A stretch of 64,000 nucleotides of DNA from Zasmidium citrigriseum (GCA_002786025.1 NHNW01000075.1:62001-126000); one strand, 5' to 3'; counted from the first letter of the stretch, positions 43,070 through 56,627 are shown. Notes: generated by a model from the sequence alone, not told the origin. Numbers and translations are program-made.

Positions 43070-45272
43070 GTGTCATTACGATAGACGAGTAGCACAGTAC
43101 AGACATAGGAATCTAGCCGCTGAACGATGTGTAATGCTCTTCAACCGTCTAGACGCATTTCGATGTTCAGACGCTTGGTCGCACGGCAAAACCTTTGCTT
43201 GTCATGATGATTACACGATCCAGTGGTCGTCTACTCAACTTCTTCGTCCTAATCCGATGGGTCTGCGTACAACTCAACTTTCAGATGTAATTTGAGTGGG
43301 TGCACGTCTTCTCCGACCTTGCGTGATTCACGCACAAGCCGATGAAGACGTCTGAGACGCGTACCACTCGGAGACACTTGGTAGCAGTGTACCGGAGTCC
43401 ATGCACCATTGCACACATTGTCCAGCAGAACTCACATGTTGGACTGCAAGTTCTGCGGCTGCAACGCACACAAGTGATACGTTGTCTGTGCGTGCCTCTG
43501 CACACATGTGCCTCTCACCTCAGGTTTGCACCCAAATGCTGGAGGCACGTTTCAAATGCACCTTGCAAAATCCTTGCTCTTGATCACCAATTTCATGTCT
43601 ATCCCATTCCTGCCTCGCATTTTCACTTCATCCACGGTTTTGATGCCGATCGCCACCCGTAATCGCTGGAGAAAAGCCTTTGGAGGGCTACTTTCGCCGG
43701 TCGTGGCCGGAGGCAGAGTTTTCGCGACGCCCAGCCTTTCGCATGCCGATCGAGGTACGTATCCATCAAAACTTGCGCAACTCGCTGTCCAGAAAACAAC
43801 GGCTGGTTTGGGTTCCGGAGTGATTTGGCCACCATCGTAACAGTATCGTGAGATGCGAGCGGCGAGGCCGGGATGGGAAACGATGGCAGAGGCTACGAAA
43901 TGGTGTCGTCAAATAGCATGCAAGAACGTGCTAGCGCGGAAGGTCTCCAAGTCTCCAGCTGATTTCATGTGACACCATGGCCCCACCGATGAAAAAGCAT
44001 GGCTGTCGGATCGCACAAGATGGCGTGGCCAACCACCGATGAGAAGGCGAGAGGCAAGTAAAAACTCTTCGCGCGACTCTGACCAAAATTTTTCTTCGGC
44101 GGTTGATGTGACCACTTGTCAGATTCCAGCGTCTGAGTCCGGGGAATGCTTGCGGAGCGTGGCGAGTTAAGGCTCGTCAGGCGATAAGCCGCATCAGCCC
44201 AGACGCATATGCGCGCTCTTTGTTCGTGGATGCGTGTCGCGTTATTATTGTGCTGGCGGCGGTGCAAACGCAGTGCATGCATGCCCACCTCCTCCTGTTG
44301 CTTGCGGATCGTCGCATTCGTGGTGATTGCTGGGGCAGAGGGCAAAGGCTGGAGGGCGGCGGCGGCTTATCGTTTGGCGTTTGCTGAGCGGGCCGCTGCT
44401 GTTCCAAGCTGTTGACTCATACTTGTTGGTCGCGACCGGTCAAGGCTGGCGGCGGCAGGAGCGATAGGCGGCAGCATTCTGTATATATTGGCGACGTGAA
44501 GAAGTGTTGCGAAGGTCGATGTGGCGAGTATTGGGCGAGTTGACGTGAATTCTGGCGAGAAGTGACGGGTCGCGAGGACGATGATGCCAGCGAAAGAAAG
44601 GGGGAAGGAGGCGATTATGGAAGCCGAATGCGGGCAAGCGCGCCCCGCTGAGAAAGGCGTGATTGGGCAGGAGCGAATTTTAGCGCGGGCTGGGGGTTGC
44701 GACGGGCGCTGGAGGCTGCGAGCATAAAAGGCAGCGACGCCCACGTCCGCGTCCGCTTTGCTGCCCTCTCTGAACCTCCTCTCAGCGTCGCGGTCCGATC
44801 CTTCTGCTGCCACCCCCAGCCAACGCGCGCAACCACCTACGTAGAGTCTCTCAATCAGATCCAAGTTCCACGTTCCTCTCGCTCACGTTCCTTCAGTTGC
44901 GTCGACGGCAGGTGAAAAAGAAGCGACCCAAGACCTGCATCTCAGACTCTTCACTTGAAGATTCGCGACCGAGGTGGTCCGTGCGCCGCTGCCGACAGAC
45001 GACCTGCTTGTCGCTCTTCACCCGCCGCCCTGTCTTCCGCACCACCACCTCACCACTCCGCGCGCAAGGGAAGACTGCTGGCCAGCGACACTCTTGCCAC
45101 CGCCTCACCTCACCATCTTGCGCGACAACCTCGCCGTCTCCCCGTGCGGACACTTTAGCTAGCGGATCCGCATCTGCTCTCCCACACCTCTACCACATCA
45201 CATCACACGGCTGCTGTCGCACGCGCATCACAGACATCATCACCACCGAGCGCACGCGACCACACCGCAATC
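43070..45272. other. 2.2-kb intergenic region with TBP promoter and leader
   Basis: The first half has no recognisable feature. From about 44700 the plus strand becomes C/T-rich, typical of a fungal 5' leader. CATAAAAG at 44723-44730 is a TATA-like element about 540 bp upstream of the TBP start. Open frames on the minus strand here begin at non-ATG codons and are low complexity. No hidden gene found. Confidence 0.45.
44723..44730 (+). promoter_or_regulatory. TATA-like element upstream of TBP
   Basis: CATAAAAG at the boundary where the C/T-rich leader begins. Position fits a core promoter with a leader of about 500 nt; low certainty. Confidence 0.3.
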
Positions 45273-46208
45273 ATGGAGTCGGCCTACATGACCCACCCCA
45301 ACAACGCGCAAGAGGCGAAGGCTTTCACTGCACCTGGGTCTCTCAGTTCTGGCATCCCAGCAGGACACCTCACCCCACCTTCTGACGGCGCATCGCAGTC
45401 GCAGAAGAATGGCATGCCAAATGGTCAGCAGCAGGCTGGCGCGGTTCAGCCCGCGACTCCTGCTGCAACGCCTGCAGGCCAAGCAAACACTGGCGTGAGT
45501 GGCATCGTGCCAACTCTGCAGAACATCGTCGCAACGGTCAACCTCGACTGTCGGGTAAGTATTGACGGCGTGGATGTGCTAGGCATCGCATGTTCAGGTG
45601 ACTGACCTCATTTGACAGCTGGATCTGAAGACCATCGCCCTGCATGCGCGTAACGCCGAGTACAACCCCAAGCGTTTCGCTGCCGTGATCATGCGAATTC
45701 GCGAACCCAAGACGACTGCCCTGATCTTCGCATCGGGAAAGATGGTTGTTACTGGTGCGAAGTCTGAGGATGACAGCAAGCTTGCCTCGCGCAAGTACGC
45801 TCGTATCATCCAGAAGCTCGGCTTCAATGCCAAGTTCACGGTATGCCGACCACGGTTGCTGGGTTGGTTGACACCACGCTGACTTCGTGAACAGGACTTC
45901 AAGATCCAGAATATCGTCGGCTCTTGCGACATCAAGTTCCCCATTCGTCTGGAGGGTCTTGCCAGCCGCCATCACATGTTCAGCTCTTATGAGCCAGAAC
46001 TGTTTCCAGGTCTCATCTACCGTATGATGAAGCCCAAGATTGTACTCCTCATCTTCGTCTCTGGCAAGATAGTTCTTACCGGAGCGAAAGTGAGAGAAGA
46101 GATCTACCAGGCCTTCGAACTCATCTACCCTGTAAGTGACGCCCACAATCGGCACATGCTGCACATCACTGACAATCACAGGTCTTGAGCGACTTCCGCA
46201 AGACTTGA
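45273..46208 (+). CDS. SPT15: TATA-box-binding protein
   Basis: General transcription factor TBP, 255 aa, exons 45273-45554, 45619-45840, 45895-46131 and 46182-46208. The saddle domain is the usual imperfect direct repeat. Repeat 1: [52 protein letters not shown]. Repeat 2: [53 protein letters not shown]. The short last exon encodes VLSDFRKT. An unconserved N-terminal arm of about 80 residues rich in Pro, Gln and Ala precedes the core, as in other filamentous fungi. It binds TATA DNA within TFIID, SAGA and the Pol I and Pol III factors. Confidence 0.97.
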
Positions 46209-47985
46209 GCGGCCAAACACTTGGCATCTGTACACTATCATGACCAGCTTGTACCACCAAAGAGGTCCGATGCCGACCTCGCCCAGGAGCAACTCTGGAC
46301 ACACGACCGCACACTGGCTTCAACCTTCCCCCACCCAGTTGATGCACGGACGACGGCCAGCAGCTTCTTCATTATTGTGTTTTTGACATGCATTAGCGAC
46401 GGCGTTTCATTATCCGGACTCGTAATCGACCTTTCCTCCAACAACACCACTTCCTGCGGACTACCAGAAAAAGTCCATTATTAGAAGGACATGCCCATCG
46501 GCCATTGGGGCGTGACCGACATGAGCTCAATCAAAAAAAAGAATTGGGCTACTCAAGATTGACGAGAAATAGGGAAAGGAAGAGAGACTTTCGTATGGCA
46601 CGATTAGACTCTACTGCGACTCTCACGACATTGGCACTGGCTTCATCAGGTTAGAGAAAAGAAGAGCGAGCCAGCTGATGTGGGTTGAGCAGAAAAAAAA
46701 GCAGCAGAACAGATGAAGCGTCTGGATTGGGAATGATCATGGTTTCTCAGGTAGTGCATTCAGAATGCCAACCAGCAACCATTTTGATCGTTCATCAACA
46801 CGTGCACACACATGTTTCTACTACTGTGTCGTCGTCGTCGTCGTCCGTCTCATCGCGGTCCCAGATGAATGTTCGCGCTTGATGCCTTGTAGACGTGAAG
46901 TCTGCCCTTGTCGAAGGCTATGCCCAATATCCACTGCTTCGATGCTCCTTTGCTCGACCACCTCCTGCGTGTCTCCACGCACAACCCCAGCCCTTCATCA
47001 TTTGCGCCTCCATCCTGCGAGGCTCGTGGAGAAGGACTACTTGCTTGGCAATGGACTAGCAACGAAGTGACGTTGCGTGTCAATTTCCGCGGAAGTGAAC
47101 GCAAGAAGTCTCGTCCGCGGTCAACGGAGGGCGACTCCGAAAGAGCTTCGCTTCTGCCAAGGACATCAACCACATGCGCGAGACTGGAATAGCAACAAGA
47201 ACGAATTGAGGCCCACGACCCTACAGACTTCGAGCAGCGCTCGAATGCCGTCAAGACCGAGCACTCGGTCATCATCATGGCCCTCTAGCCATAATGAATC
47301 TGCCTGCGAAACGACATCATATACTATTCCCATCTCCAAACTTACATCTTGCATCTTGCAAATCTCAAAATGCACCCCATCCGGTAGTAGCTCTCCATGC
47401 ATCGGAGAATTTCTCCCAATCAAAGTCTCCGCTGGTGGACTTCTCGTCCGTTTGAGTAGCAGCGTCATAGGTATTGCACGGGAGCTTTTCGCCGGGACGG
47501 CGCTCTTTCGCTTGTTTGTGCGATTACAGAGCTGTCGTTTATCGAGGGCTGAGATGTCTGGAGGGCGTTGCTCTGGTGGAGGGCCGATCTGGAGGGTAGT
47601 GCTCGATGAACGCTGGTAGTCTCGACGGGTTCTCTTATCTGGATACTTGTGCTACGGACGAGAGGACTGTAAGCTCGGTGGGTGATGAGCAGTCTATGGT
47701 GAAGGGCTTCGAGGCTGTGAGGGAGAAATATTGGTGCCTTGTACTAGAGCGCTGAGGGATCCATTCTAGCAGTAGGTCTTCTACAGCCCTATGGATTTTT
47801 GCCTGGTGACGTTGAGGTATGCATTGGTGTAGTAGGTCGCCGAGAGGATAAATAGATCGTGTTGCCATTGATGGCCAAGAAGATACAGAGTCGAACCAAA
47901 CGGAGCAGCAAAGACCTACCTGCAACAATCCTCAACCTCCAACTGCTCGCCATTATCGTCCTTCCACCCTGACTCGGCCTTTGCA
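46209..47985. other. 1.8-kb region, possibly one unresolved minus-strand gene
   Basis: Between the TBP stop and the RTA1 gene start. A (GTC)n tract lies at about 46828-46845 and poly-A runs near 46534 and 46692. The minus strand between about 47870 and 46850 carries consecutive protein-like open segments with plausible introns, but I could not build one convincing model (see findings). Confidence 0.4.
46850..47868 (-). other. Possible intron-containing gene, structure unresolved
   Basis: Minus-strand segments with coding-like composition: MATRSIYPLGDLLHQCIPQR from 47868; then, in the next frame after a possible 43-nt intron, LQIGPPPEQRPPDISALDK and HGELLPDGVHFEICKMQD; then a textbook GTAAGT...TTTCGCAG pair (42 nt) followed by ADSLWLEGHDDDRVLGLDG; and farther down QWILGIAFDKGRLHVYKAS ending near 46850. 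I cannot join the last segment in frame with confidence and recognise no family. It may be a real divergent gene or chance. Confidence 0.25.
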
Positions 47986-49076
47986 ATGGGTTCCTACGGA
48001 GGTTTCGGCTGTACAGGCGTTAGTCCACAATGTCCGGTTGAGTTCACGGTGTTGAGCTATCGTCCTAATCTCGGAGGTATGTTGAAGACATGGAGCCATT
48101 GAAGAGGACGTGGAGCAATTGGAGAGACGTGCACCGATTGGAGAAAGCTGACCAGGTCACAGCGAACGCCTTCTTCCTGGCCATCTTCGCCCTCTGCGCA
48201 GTATTGCAATTCATCTTCGGTATCAAGTGGAAGACCTGGACTTTCTGCTTCGCTCTCACTTCTGGGTGCATTGTTGAAGCCATTGGCTATGGTGGTCGCA
48301 TCATGTTGTGGGAGAATCCATTCAATATCCAGGGGTTCACGATCCAGATTGTGTGTCTGATCATCGCTCCTGTAAGTGCTCGTCCTGGACTGGGAATCGA
48401 CCAGATACTGACGATAGACTGGCAGGCCTTCATCGCAGCAGGTATCTACCTCACGCTCAAGCACTTCGTCATCGCCTTTGGCCGCGAATATTCCCTCATC
48501 AGACCTCAGCTGTACACCTGGATCTTCATCTGCGCCGACATTCTTTCACTCGTGCTTCAGGGTCTTGGTGGTGGCATCTCAGCGACTGGCAGTCTCAGCA
48601 CGGCGAAGACGGGCACAGACATCGCCCTGGCCGGAATCTGCTTCCAAGTTGCAGCCCTTGTCGTTTTCGGCGTCCTGGCTAGTCTTTACTTCTTCCGAGT
48701 CTGGTCCAACCGCCTCAAGCTCTCCGACGAGGCGAAGAAGCTGGCGGCTTCGTTGAGGTTCCGGATGTTCGCAGGAGGGATCATGTTGGCCTATCTGACC
48801 GTCCTCATCAGATGCTGCTACCGGATCCCTGAACTCTCTGGCGGATGGAGGAATGAGGTCTTCCGAAACGAGCTCGACTTCATCATTCTAGATGGCGTGA
48901 TGATGACCATCGCGACTCTGGCGCTGACGCTCCTGCATCCTGGCGTCTTCTTTCCGCGGTTGTCTGCCCCCTTCCGCATGCGTGCCAAGCAGGAGAGGCG
49001 TGGTCAGCGTTCCGTATCTCCAGACTCATCCGACTCTCGGCTGGAGGAGGGCAAAGTGGTTGAGGATAGTGATTAG
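47986..49076 (+). CDS. RTA1-domain membrane protein
   Basis: Seven-helix protein of the fungal RTA1/RSB1 family (lipid translocation, resistance to 7-aminocholesterol and sphingoid bases), 316 aa. Exons 47986-48076, 48163-48371 and 48426-49076. Splicing with the acceptor at 48161-48162 gives the family entry SYRPNLGANAFFLAIFALC. The next junction gives CLIIAPAFIAAGIYLTLKH, followed by RPQLYTWIFICADILSLVLQ with GLGGGISA, and the closing ELDFIILDGVMMTIATL. The cytosolic tail is short and Ser/Asp/Arg-rich. An alternative acceptor at 48146-48147 would insert five residues and spoil the conserved sequence. Substrate unknown. Confidence 0.9.
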
Positions 49077-49497
49077 CAGCGGCATGGTGCGGTCATTGAG
49101 CATTGGAGATAAGGCGTTGTTAGGCGGGAGGCTGTCATGGTCAGTGAGATGGACCGAATTGTTCTGCATCTGGATAGAGTATTAGAAATGAGCGAGTTGA
49201 AGAGAAGCGTCTTGATTCGAACAGCATGACCAAAAAGCAAAAGACATCCACAGATGACGAGCGTATCGTCGATAGCGCTGCACGCGAGTCGTGGCACAGT
49301 GGGTAGATGTTTTTGGGAGATGGAAGAGGGCGAGGGGTAGATGTGGCTGCAAAATAGGGTTCAGCCACCACGTGTGGTCCCTGAATGTGTGAAGTTTGTT
49401 GCACCAAAGTTGATTTTTCCTCGACGTTCGGAGTCGAAACATCCACACCAACATCTTCCACTGCCACCCTTCCCTCTCCCACGACAAGACCGTCAAG
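49077..49497. other. Intergenic, promoter of HMT1
   Basis: 421 bp. The plus strand becomes C-rich just upstream of the HMT1 start, a likely leader. GTTCGAATC on the minus strand near 49200 resembles a tRNA B-box, but no cloverleaf can be drawn around it. Confidence 0.4.
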
Positions 49498-50861
<1,364 letters not shown>

Positions 50862-51270
50862 CCGATCGGCAGCACGGGCGTTAGATGGCGTACAGGGAAC
50901 GACTGGGAAGACGGGATGAATTTGACGAGAGCATAGCGAGTTCTCCGAATGTTTATGTGTCTGGGTCGCAGCTTTAGCTTCGCTGACCGTTGTATAGTAT
51001 AGTAGACCGCGTAAAGCTGGTCCAACTTCAATCGCAAGAACGAGATGCTGCGACTGCTGTTCTCCGTTCCGTATAGTCTCCTGTGGCGGAAGTTGCGATA
51101 TGGCTGACACCGTTCTTAGATCGAGACTTCTTCCTGATTGCTCGTTACGTTCTCCAGCAAACAGCGTCAAAGCGAGCCGTTGTCAACATCATTCACTGCA
51201 TACCGCAAAATACTATCGCCATCACCAATCACTTCGCTTGTACGCCTCCTCCGATCCGTCAATCGACAAG
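50862..51270. other. Intergenic
   Basis: 409 bp between HMT1 and the next plus-strand gene. An in-frame ATG at 51100 could extend that gene by 57 residues; otherwise nothing. Confidence 0.45.
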
Positions 51271-52257
51271 ATGGGCGAATCATCTCCACTCGCCGCTGCC
51301 TCTTCTGAGATTCCAAGAAACGATACACCAGCTCCAACGAACACTTCACCCACCAAAGCATCCATCCCGCCAGACACACCAACCCAAGCAAATCCCTCAC
51401 TCGCTAAGCTTAGACATCTCGACCCCAGCCTTGACCAATGGTCAGACCCAGCCTACAGACGCCTCCATAACATTCTCCAAACTTTGGAACAAGCCATCAG
51501 CGCTGACGCCGCCAACGGGCTCAGCGCCTTCGTCATAAAATGCATCCCGGTGTGGGATGAATACCATCAGGAGATCCTGCTCCCGTCGACATTCAAGAGA
51601 CTCGCAAATTTCATGGCGCTTGGGGTATGGAAAATTACCTGCGTGATCGAGGTGGAGAGAAATCTGACATTGGGCGATTGGATCGTTGAGACGCAGTCGG
51701 TGGACGACGAGAAGAGCGCCCAAGCGATTTGCCAACGTCTGAACAGGGCGATGAAGCGTCTGCACCTGGAAATCCGACCAGAGTCTTGGGAATGGACGAC
51801 GCCGCTCGTCTTGCGACATCGGGGCTGTCAGGTCACGACTCTTACCTTTGAGAATCTGTCCCTGGGGTCTCTCATCGCCATCAGCGAACGGCACCGCTTC
51901 CTGGAGAAGGCTTTGTCTGCACCTCCGGAATGGCTTCGCGGGGATCCGTGGGGTCTGCAGGCTTGGACGGCTGCGCATCGTAGTGGCGACGGGCTGGTGA
52001 GTTGGTGGTGGCAAGAGCAGGAGAAGGCTCGTCGGGAGGGGAGAGTCCAATGGGGAGGGATTGAGTGTCCCGTCGCATCGACGTGTGGGCTGTGTGGTGG
52101 GGAGGGGAGACGATGGGAGGTTTGTGGGAGTTGTGGCGTGGCGTTCTTTTGTTGTGAGGGGTGTGGGTGGGATGCTTCGTTTGAGGAGCATGACAAGGCG
52201 GCTTTTGGGGAATGTGGGGAGTTGTATGATGATGGGGAGGAAGAAGAAAAGGAGTGA
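51271..52257 (+). CDS. Hypothetical protein with C-terminal MYND-like zinc finger
   Basis: 328 aa from the ATG at 51271 (AAGATGG context). An in-frame ATG at 51100 would give 385 aa; its first 57 residues look like translated leader, so I prefer the shorter form. The N-terminus is Ser/Pro/Thr-rich, the middle is helical without known motif, and residues about 272-315 carry a Cys-rich knuckle (CGLCGGEG, CGSCGVAFFCCEGCGW, then H and C in EEHDKAAFGEC) with the C-x2-C / C-x2-C / C-x2-C / H-x6-C pattern of MYND fingers. It ends in an acidic tail. MYND fingers bind proline-rich partners; function unknown. Confidence 0.7.
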   Translation: MGESSPLAAASSEIPRNDTPAPTNTSPTKASIPPDTPTQANPSLAKLRHLDPSLDQWSDPAYRRLHNILQTLEQAISADAANGLSAFVIKCIPVWDEYHQEILLPSTFKRLANFMALGVWKITCVIEVERNLTLGDWIVETQSVDDEKSAQAICQRLNRAMKRLHLEIRPESWEWTTPLVLRHRGCQVTTLTFENLSLGSLIAISERHRFLEKALSAPPEWLRGDPWGLQAWTAAHRSGDGLVSWWWQEQEKARREGRVQWGGIECPVASTCGLCGGEGRRWEVCGSCGVAFFCCEGCGWDASFEEHDKAAFGECGELYDDGEEEEKE

Positions 52258-52349
52258 GTCTGGATAAGAGGATTATTAGGTATCAACTACTCGCTCAGGG
52301 GCTAAAAGGCATTTCGAAACAGCGCAACGACACAGCTCATTAAGACTCA

Positions 52350-54194
52350 TCAAGCAAGATCATCCAGCCGACTAACTCTTCTCCGTCCCAACTCCTCCTG
52401 CTCCTCCTCATCAAACCAATTCGTCGTCTCATGCCTCCGTCCCACATCCCCCGCCTGGGGAATACTCAAATTCCTCTGCTCTTCCCCCGGCGTCGTAGCG
52501 TCCGGCAAAATTGGCGACACAGGACTCACCGGGGAAACAGGAGGCAGCAGAGGAGTGTTTCTCTCCGCCATCGCTGAGTCGATGGTAGGCTGGGGCTTCT
52601 CGGACTCGAGCTGACGGCCAAAAGATTTGCGTTTGGGCGAGACGATGATGAAGTCTTCCTCGCCGATGCTGGGACGACTCGAGCGCCGGGGGTGCCGGAT
52701 GAGATGCCACCAGCCGAGGAGCATGCTGCGGCGGAGCATGAGGGCGAAGGTACATATCCCGATCAACTACGAACCAGTCAGTCACTCAAACACACTCGTC
52801 GCTCCGTTCAGGGGTACTGAAGACTTACGGCAGCCATCATAAAACTCGCCACAATACTGTCCTCATCCAACCCCAACACCTCCGAGATATTCAAACAATT
52901 CTCCTTCCGTCCCTGATTCCTCACAAGACAATACGCCCAGCTGAGGATTTCTGCACTCTGGCCCTGGGAGCCTGTGAGCCGGTCGGCTTGGCTGGTCTGG
53001 TGGATGAAGACGACGCCGAAGTAGACGGATTCGATGATCACCAGGGTGGTGAGCACGATACTCCGCCATTGAAGCGAAAGAACCTTCTTCACCCGCTTCC
53101 AAGCCAACTTCCTATCCTGCGGCGCAAGAGTCCCAGGCCGAGAGGTCGTGTCCGCACTCGTCCGCGTACTAGCCTCCGTCCGACTCCCCTGTCCCCTAAG
53201 CACATCCTTCAAATACAACCAAAGACAGAATATCGTCGTGCCAAACTGCAGCAGGGCCGCGATGCACGAGAAAGCTATCAGCCAGCCGAACCAGGTCACG
53301 AAGGCGTTCTTTTGATTCGGGACACAGGTCGCGCCGATGCGGTACGAGACGCCGGTTATGGGGATGCAGATTGCGAGGAAGAGGCCTGTGAGGCCCCAGC
53401 CTGTGAGTTGGGTTAGGAAGAAGAAGGAGCGGGTTTGTTTGACGTCCCAGCAGACGCGGAGGTGGGTCCAGAGGGAGCGGAGCATGACTGAGAAAGGTTG
53501 TCAGTATGGTGTTTCTGGGTATGTATTGGAGGATATGGTGTGGCTTACTCCAAACCGCACATCCCATCGCCCCAGCGACTAGCAGGGCTCCTGACCACGC
53601 GCAGGACATGCTGGAGTACATGTTCCTCGGCGTGACTTCATCGTAGCATTCGTCTGGTTTCGAGCCTAGGGGTATGGTGAACGCAATCTACACGGCTGTC
53701 AGATCCCCCTGACTTCTCCAATCTAATCATCATACGTACCTCCACCATAATCAAACACAAGCAAAGACCAATGCTGAGGTGATGCCGATGACTGACGTCC
53801 TCCGGCAAAGCCGCAAAAGTGACCAGCAGGAAGACCTGCAGTACCAGAGCCGGGACATTGAGCCAATAAGCAATGTTCAGTTTGTGAGGAAAGGCTGTCA
53901 TCACCGCATCAGCATCCTCAACTCCCTCATCTGTTCGGACTCATGTCTCCTCGACTCACCATCAGAATACACCCAATGCTCAATCGGACAAGGCAGACAA
54001 CACGCCAAATTCGAGGTGATATTCCCGCAAAAGCGTCCGGCGAGTTCTAATCCATGCCCATTGTCAGTCACTCATAACCTCAATCCATCCTTGGAGAGTG
54101 CTAACTCACCACCACCCCGATAAGGAAAATCCGCCTCCGCAAGAAACGGCCTCGGACACCCAAAGCCACTCAACCCATTCGTGTTGCTCGCCAT
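52350..54194 (-). CDS. Seven-helix receptor-like membrane protein (putative GPCR)
   Basis: 513 aa, six exons on the minus strand: 54110-54194, 53960-54046, 53740-53894, 53549-53687, 52829-53487 and 52350-52766; introns of 52-65 nt. The N-terminal extracellular part is Cys-rich (FGCPRPFLAEADFPY, FCGNITSNLACCLPCPIEHW). About seven hydrophobic helices follow, with a VYSDAFPHKLN entry to helix 1 and YRIGATCVPN between later helices. The long C-terminal tail is Ser/Pro-rich with PVSPVSPVSP. This layout fits fungal GPCR-like proteins of the Frizzled/cAMP-receptor-like type; ligand and G-protein coupling are unknown. All exon joins keep frame and agree with hydrophobicity, but class assignment is moderate. 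Confidence 0.72.
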
Positions 54195-54837
54195 GCTGTT
54201 GCTCTGGCACTTTGCCCGTCCAAAGTTCAAAAAGAAGAAGCCTCTCGACTTGCTACTGTGAAGTTGACCGAGATCCGCTTTCGCTGTCTGCTCTCGTCCA
54301 AGACCCGAGACTCCGGGATTGACAAGACGGGGAACGTGGTGCGTGGAACTCGGTCGTCAGGGTCGCAAGCGTTGTGGAATGTGCAATGCCAAAATCCGGG
54401 TAGGCATGCCGAGTCGGGATTGCGTCTTCTTTATTCTGAACGCAGCTTGGGGTCGGTGACAGCATAGGCGTCGCAGAGAGGACAATGAACCAGCCGAATT
54501 TGCGTGCACTGCTCGCTCGTCAGTGTCCTAGGGCATGGACTTGTATCTGCTTATAGTGTCTTTTCACGCCATACAGCCTGCTCACTAGACCTTAATCTTG
54601 GAGGGTGAGGGGGATTCTGGTTAGACGTAACTTTCATTTGGTATCTTCCCACTCTACTCACATGAGGCGCTATTCCCCGTCCAAGATCTCATCCATTAGA
54701 AACCTCAGACCCATGAACCCACAGCAGACAGACAGACCCATTCCAAGCAAGACACAATGTTATCGATGCCAAGACCTGTACTTTTTTGCCTGCCTTGCCA
54801 ACAACAAACGCCTCATTCGCCCAACGCCCTAATTACG
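54195..54837. other. Intergenic between receptor-like gene and RSC7
   Basis: 643 bp, both flanking genes on the minus strand: promoter of the receptor-like gene and 3' region of RSC7. Nothing coding recognised. Confidence 0.5.
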
Positions 54838-56627
54838 TCAAACAGGATACCCATTAAAGCCAATCTTCAAACAACCTCTCTGCCCACTGTTCGCTTCCGT
54901 GCCCCATTGTCGCTTCCAGCGAAGCTCCGTAGCGCGGGCTTCCTCAAACGCGGCTCGACAGTCGGGCGGTAGCTCATCGATGAGTTCTTGAGAGACTGTG
55001 GCGAGGCCATTGGGACCTGAGGTGGGATCTTCGACGTGGCCATCGGGTCCTGGGTAGCCTGCGTTCGATATGGGCGGAGCGGTGTAGACAGTGTCTACGA
55101 TTGTGAAGTTTCGAGAGATGACCGGTGGTACCTTTGTGAACAGAGTGGATTCTTGCGAGTTGTCGACATCCATCGCGTTTTTCGAGTCTTCTGAAATGCC
55201 GTTCGCGTGGTGGCCATTGGGTAAGCCATTGGCCATTGGCTTCTTCTCGGGTGTGTCCGAGCCAGGAGGGATGTACTCCCATTTCGCATGAGTGGGTTGC
55301 ATGATCTTGGGATAGAACATCATGTTCGTGTTCGGGTCATAGACACCGTTCTGGTTCGCATGCCGCGCGGTCGTCAACGTGGAGTTGAAGCGGCTGCATC
55401 TCTGTCAGTTCTAAGCCGTTATTATCTCATTGCTTTCACTTACGTGGCTTCCCTAGCGTGCATGAACTGCCAGTTTTGCAAAGTAATGTTATTTCTGTGC
55501 TTCCTGACCACTCCCTGCTTTCCGCCAGGTACTGTTGCCGCGCCCTGCGATCGGTAGACTTCACTCGCGCCAAACCACGCCACGTATCGATTGCGGTTGT
55601 ATTCTGATCGATTATCGGGAACGTGATCGTCGGGATCCGCCAGTTCGCCCTCAGGCTCACCGTTCGCTCGTGCTTCTGCGACTTTGTAGTCATCGATGAC
55701 TTTCCGTCCACCAACGATGATCCTCGCGCCAAATTCGCGGAAGACGGAGCGTGCGGTGACAACTCCTATGTTCCTGCCCTTGTAGCTGTTCGGTAGAATG
55801 TCTCGATCGATAAGGTCCTTCTTCTCTTCCTCCCCCACCAGGACTTTGTAGAGTTTGGGATGCTTTGTGAAGAACAGATAACTGTCTCTGAAGCCACAAC
55901 ATCTTGCGGGCTCAGTCGAAAGCATGTATAGCCTCTCGCCCTTGCCCATGATGGTGAATGTTCGCACACGATATTCTCGTCCACCTTGTAGTTGGCCCAA
56001 CTCGTCAACCTTTTCGTTGCCGTCGGGGTCATCGTCAACCAGTGCTTCGTCGTCCACCACATCGTACGTATTTCCCTCCTTATCCACAACCGTCTTCGGC
56101 CCTTCAGCGACTTGTCCCTTCCTTCGCCCTCTGAAGCCTCCTCTTCCCCTTCCTGCGCCAGAGCCCGGCGGGCGGCCTCGTCTTCTCTTCATAGGAGTAC
56201 CAGACTCACTGCCGTCCTCCATGCCAGGCTCTGGTGTTCGCGACAATCCGGGTCTAGTCCGAGGTCGCCCGCCTCTGCCTCTCCGTCGCGGCATACTAGT
56301 TATCCTTGGAACGTCGTCGTCGTCATCATCATCCTCTTCTGCGGCTGGTGTTGCAACTTCGGCTTCGGCTTCTTCATCTCCATCGTCCTGATCCTGGTCC
56401 TGAGGAGTCGCATCGCGGGTGTCGTCAGCGTCGCCGTCGGCCATTTCTTCGTCTGATGCTTCGGGATCAACTCGAGGCGTGGGTGTTCCTGTCGTGAATT
56501 GAGATTCAGCATTGGGAGTCCTTCCTTGCATGCGACTGGTATGTGAGAATATTTGGAGGGACTTACGGGTGACGTTGAGGGAAATGCGCGCGCTCTTTCG
56601 GCCCTTGTGGCCTTTTTTGAACGGCAT
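54838..56627 (-). CDS. RSC7: Chromatin-remodelling complex subunit RSC7/SWP82
   Basis: Subunit of RSC/SWI-SNF ATP-dependent remodellers, about 579 aa, exons 55444-56627 and 54838-55393 (50-nt intron). The N-terminal third is acidic (runs of Asp/Glu) and has AT-hook-like arginine/glycine clusters (RRRGRGGRPR, KRRRGRPPGSG). The RSC7/SWP82 domain starts near GREYRVRTFTIMGKGERLYM, continues RCCGFRDSYLFFTKHPKLYK, SYKGRNIGVVTARSVFREFG and RYVAWFGASEVYR, and crosses the intron into the conserved NGVYDPNTNMMFYPKIMQ. A second, in-frame 42-nt intron (GTAAGT...GCAAG) may be removed after residue 20; the frame is open either way. Confidence 0.92.

Noticed and set aside
44367..44864. 165-codon minus-strand frame upstream of TBP
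   Set aside because: Non-ATG start, low-complexity composition, and it overlaps the presumed TBP promoter and leader.
49190..49215. tRNA B-box-like GTTCGAATC on the minus strand
   Set aside because: No A-box at a proper distance and no acceptor stem or anticodon arm can be formed.
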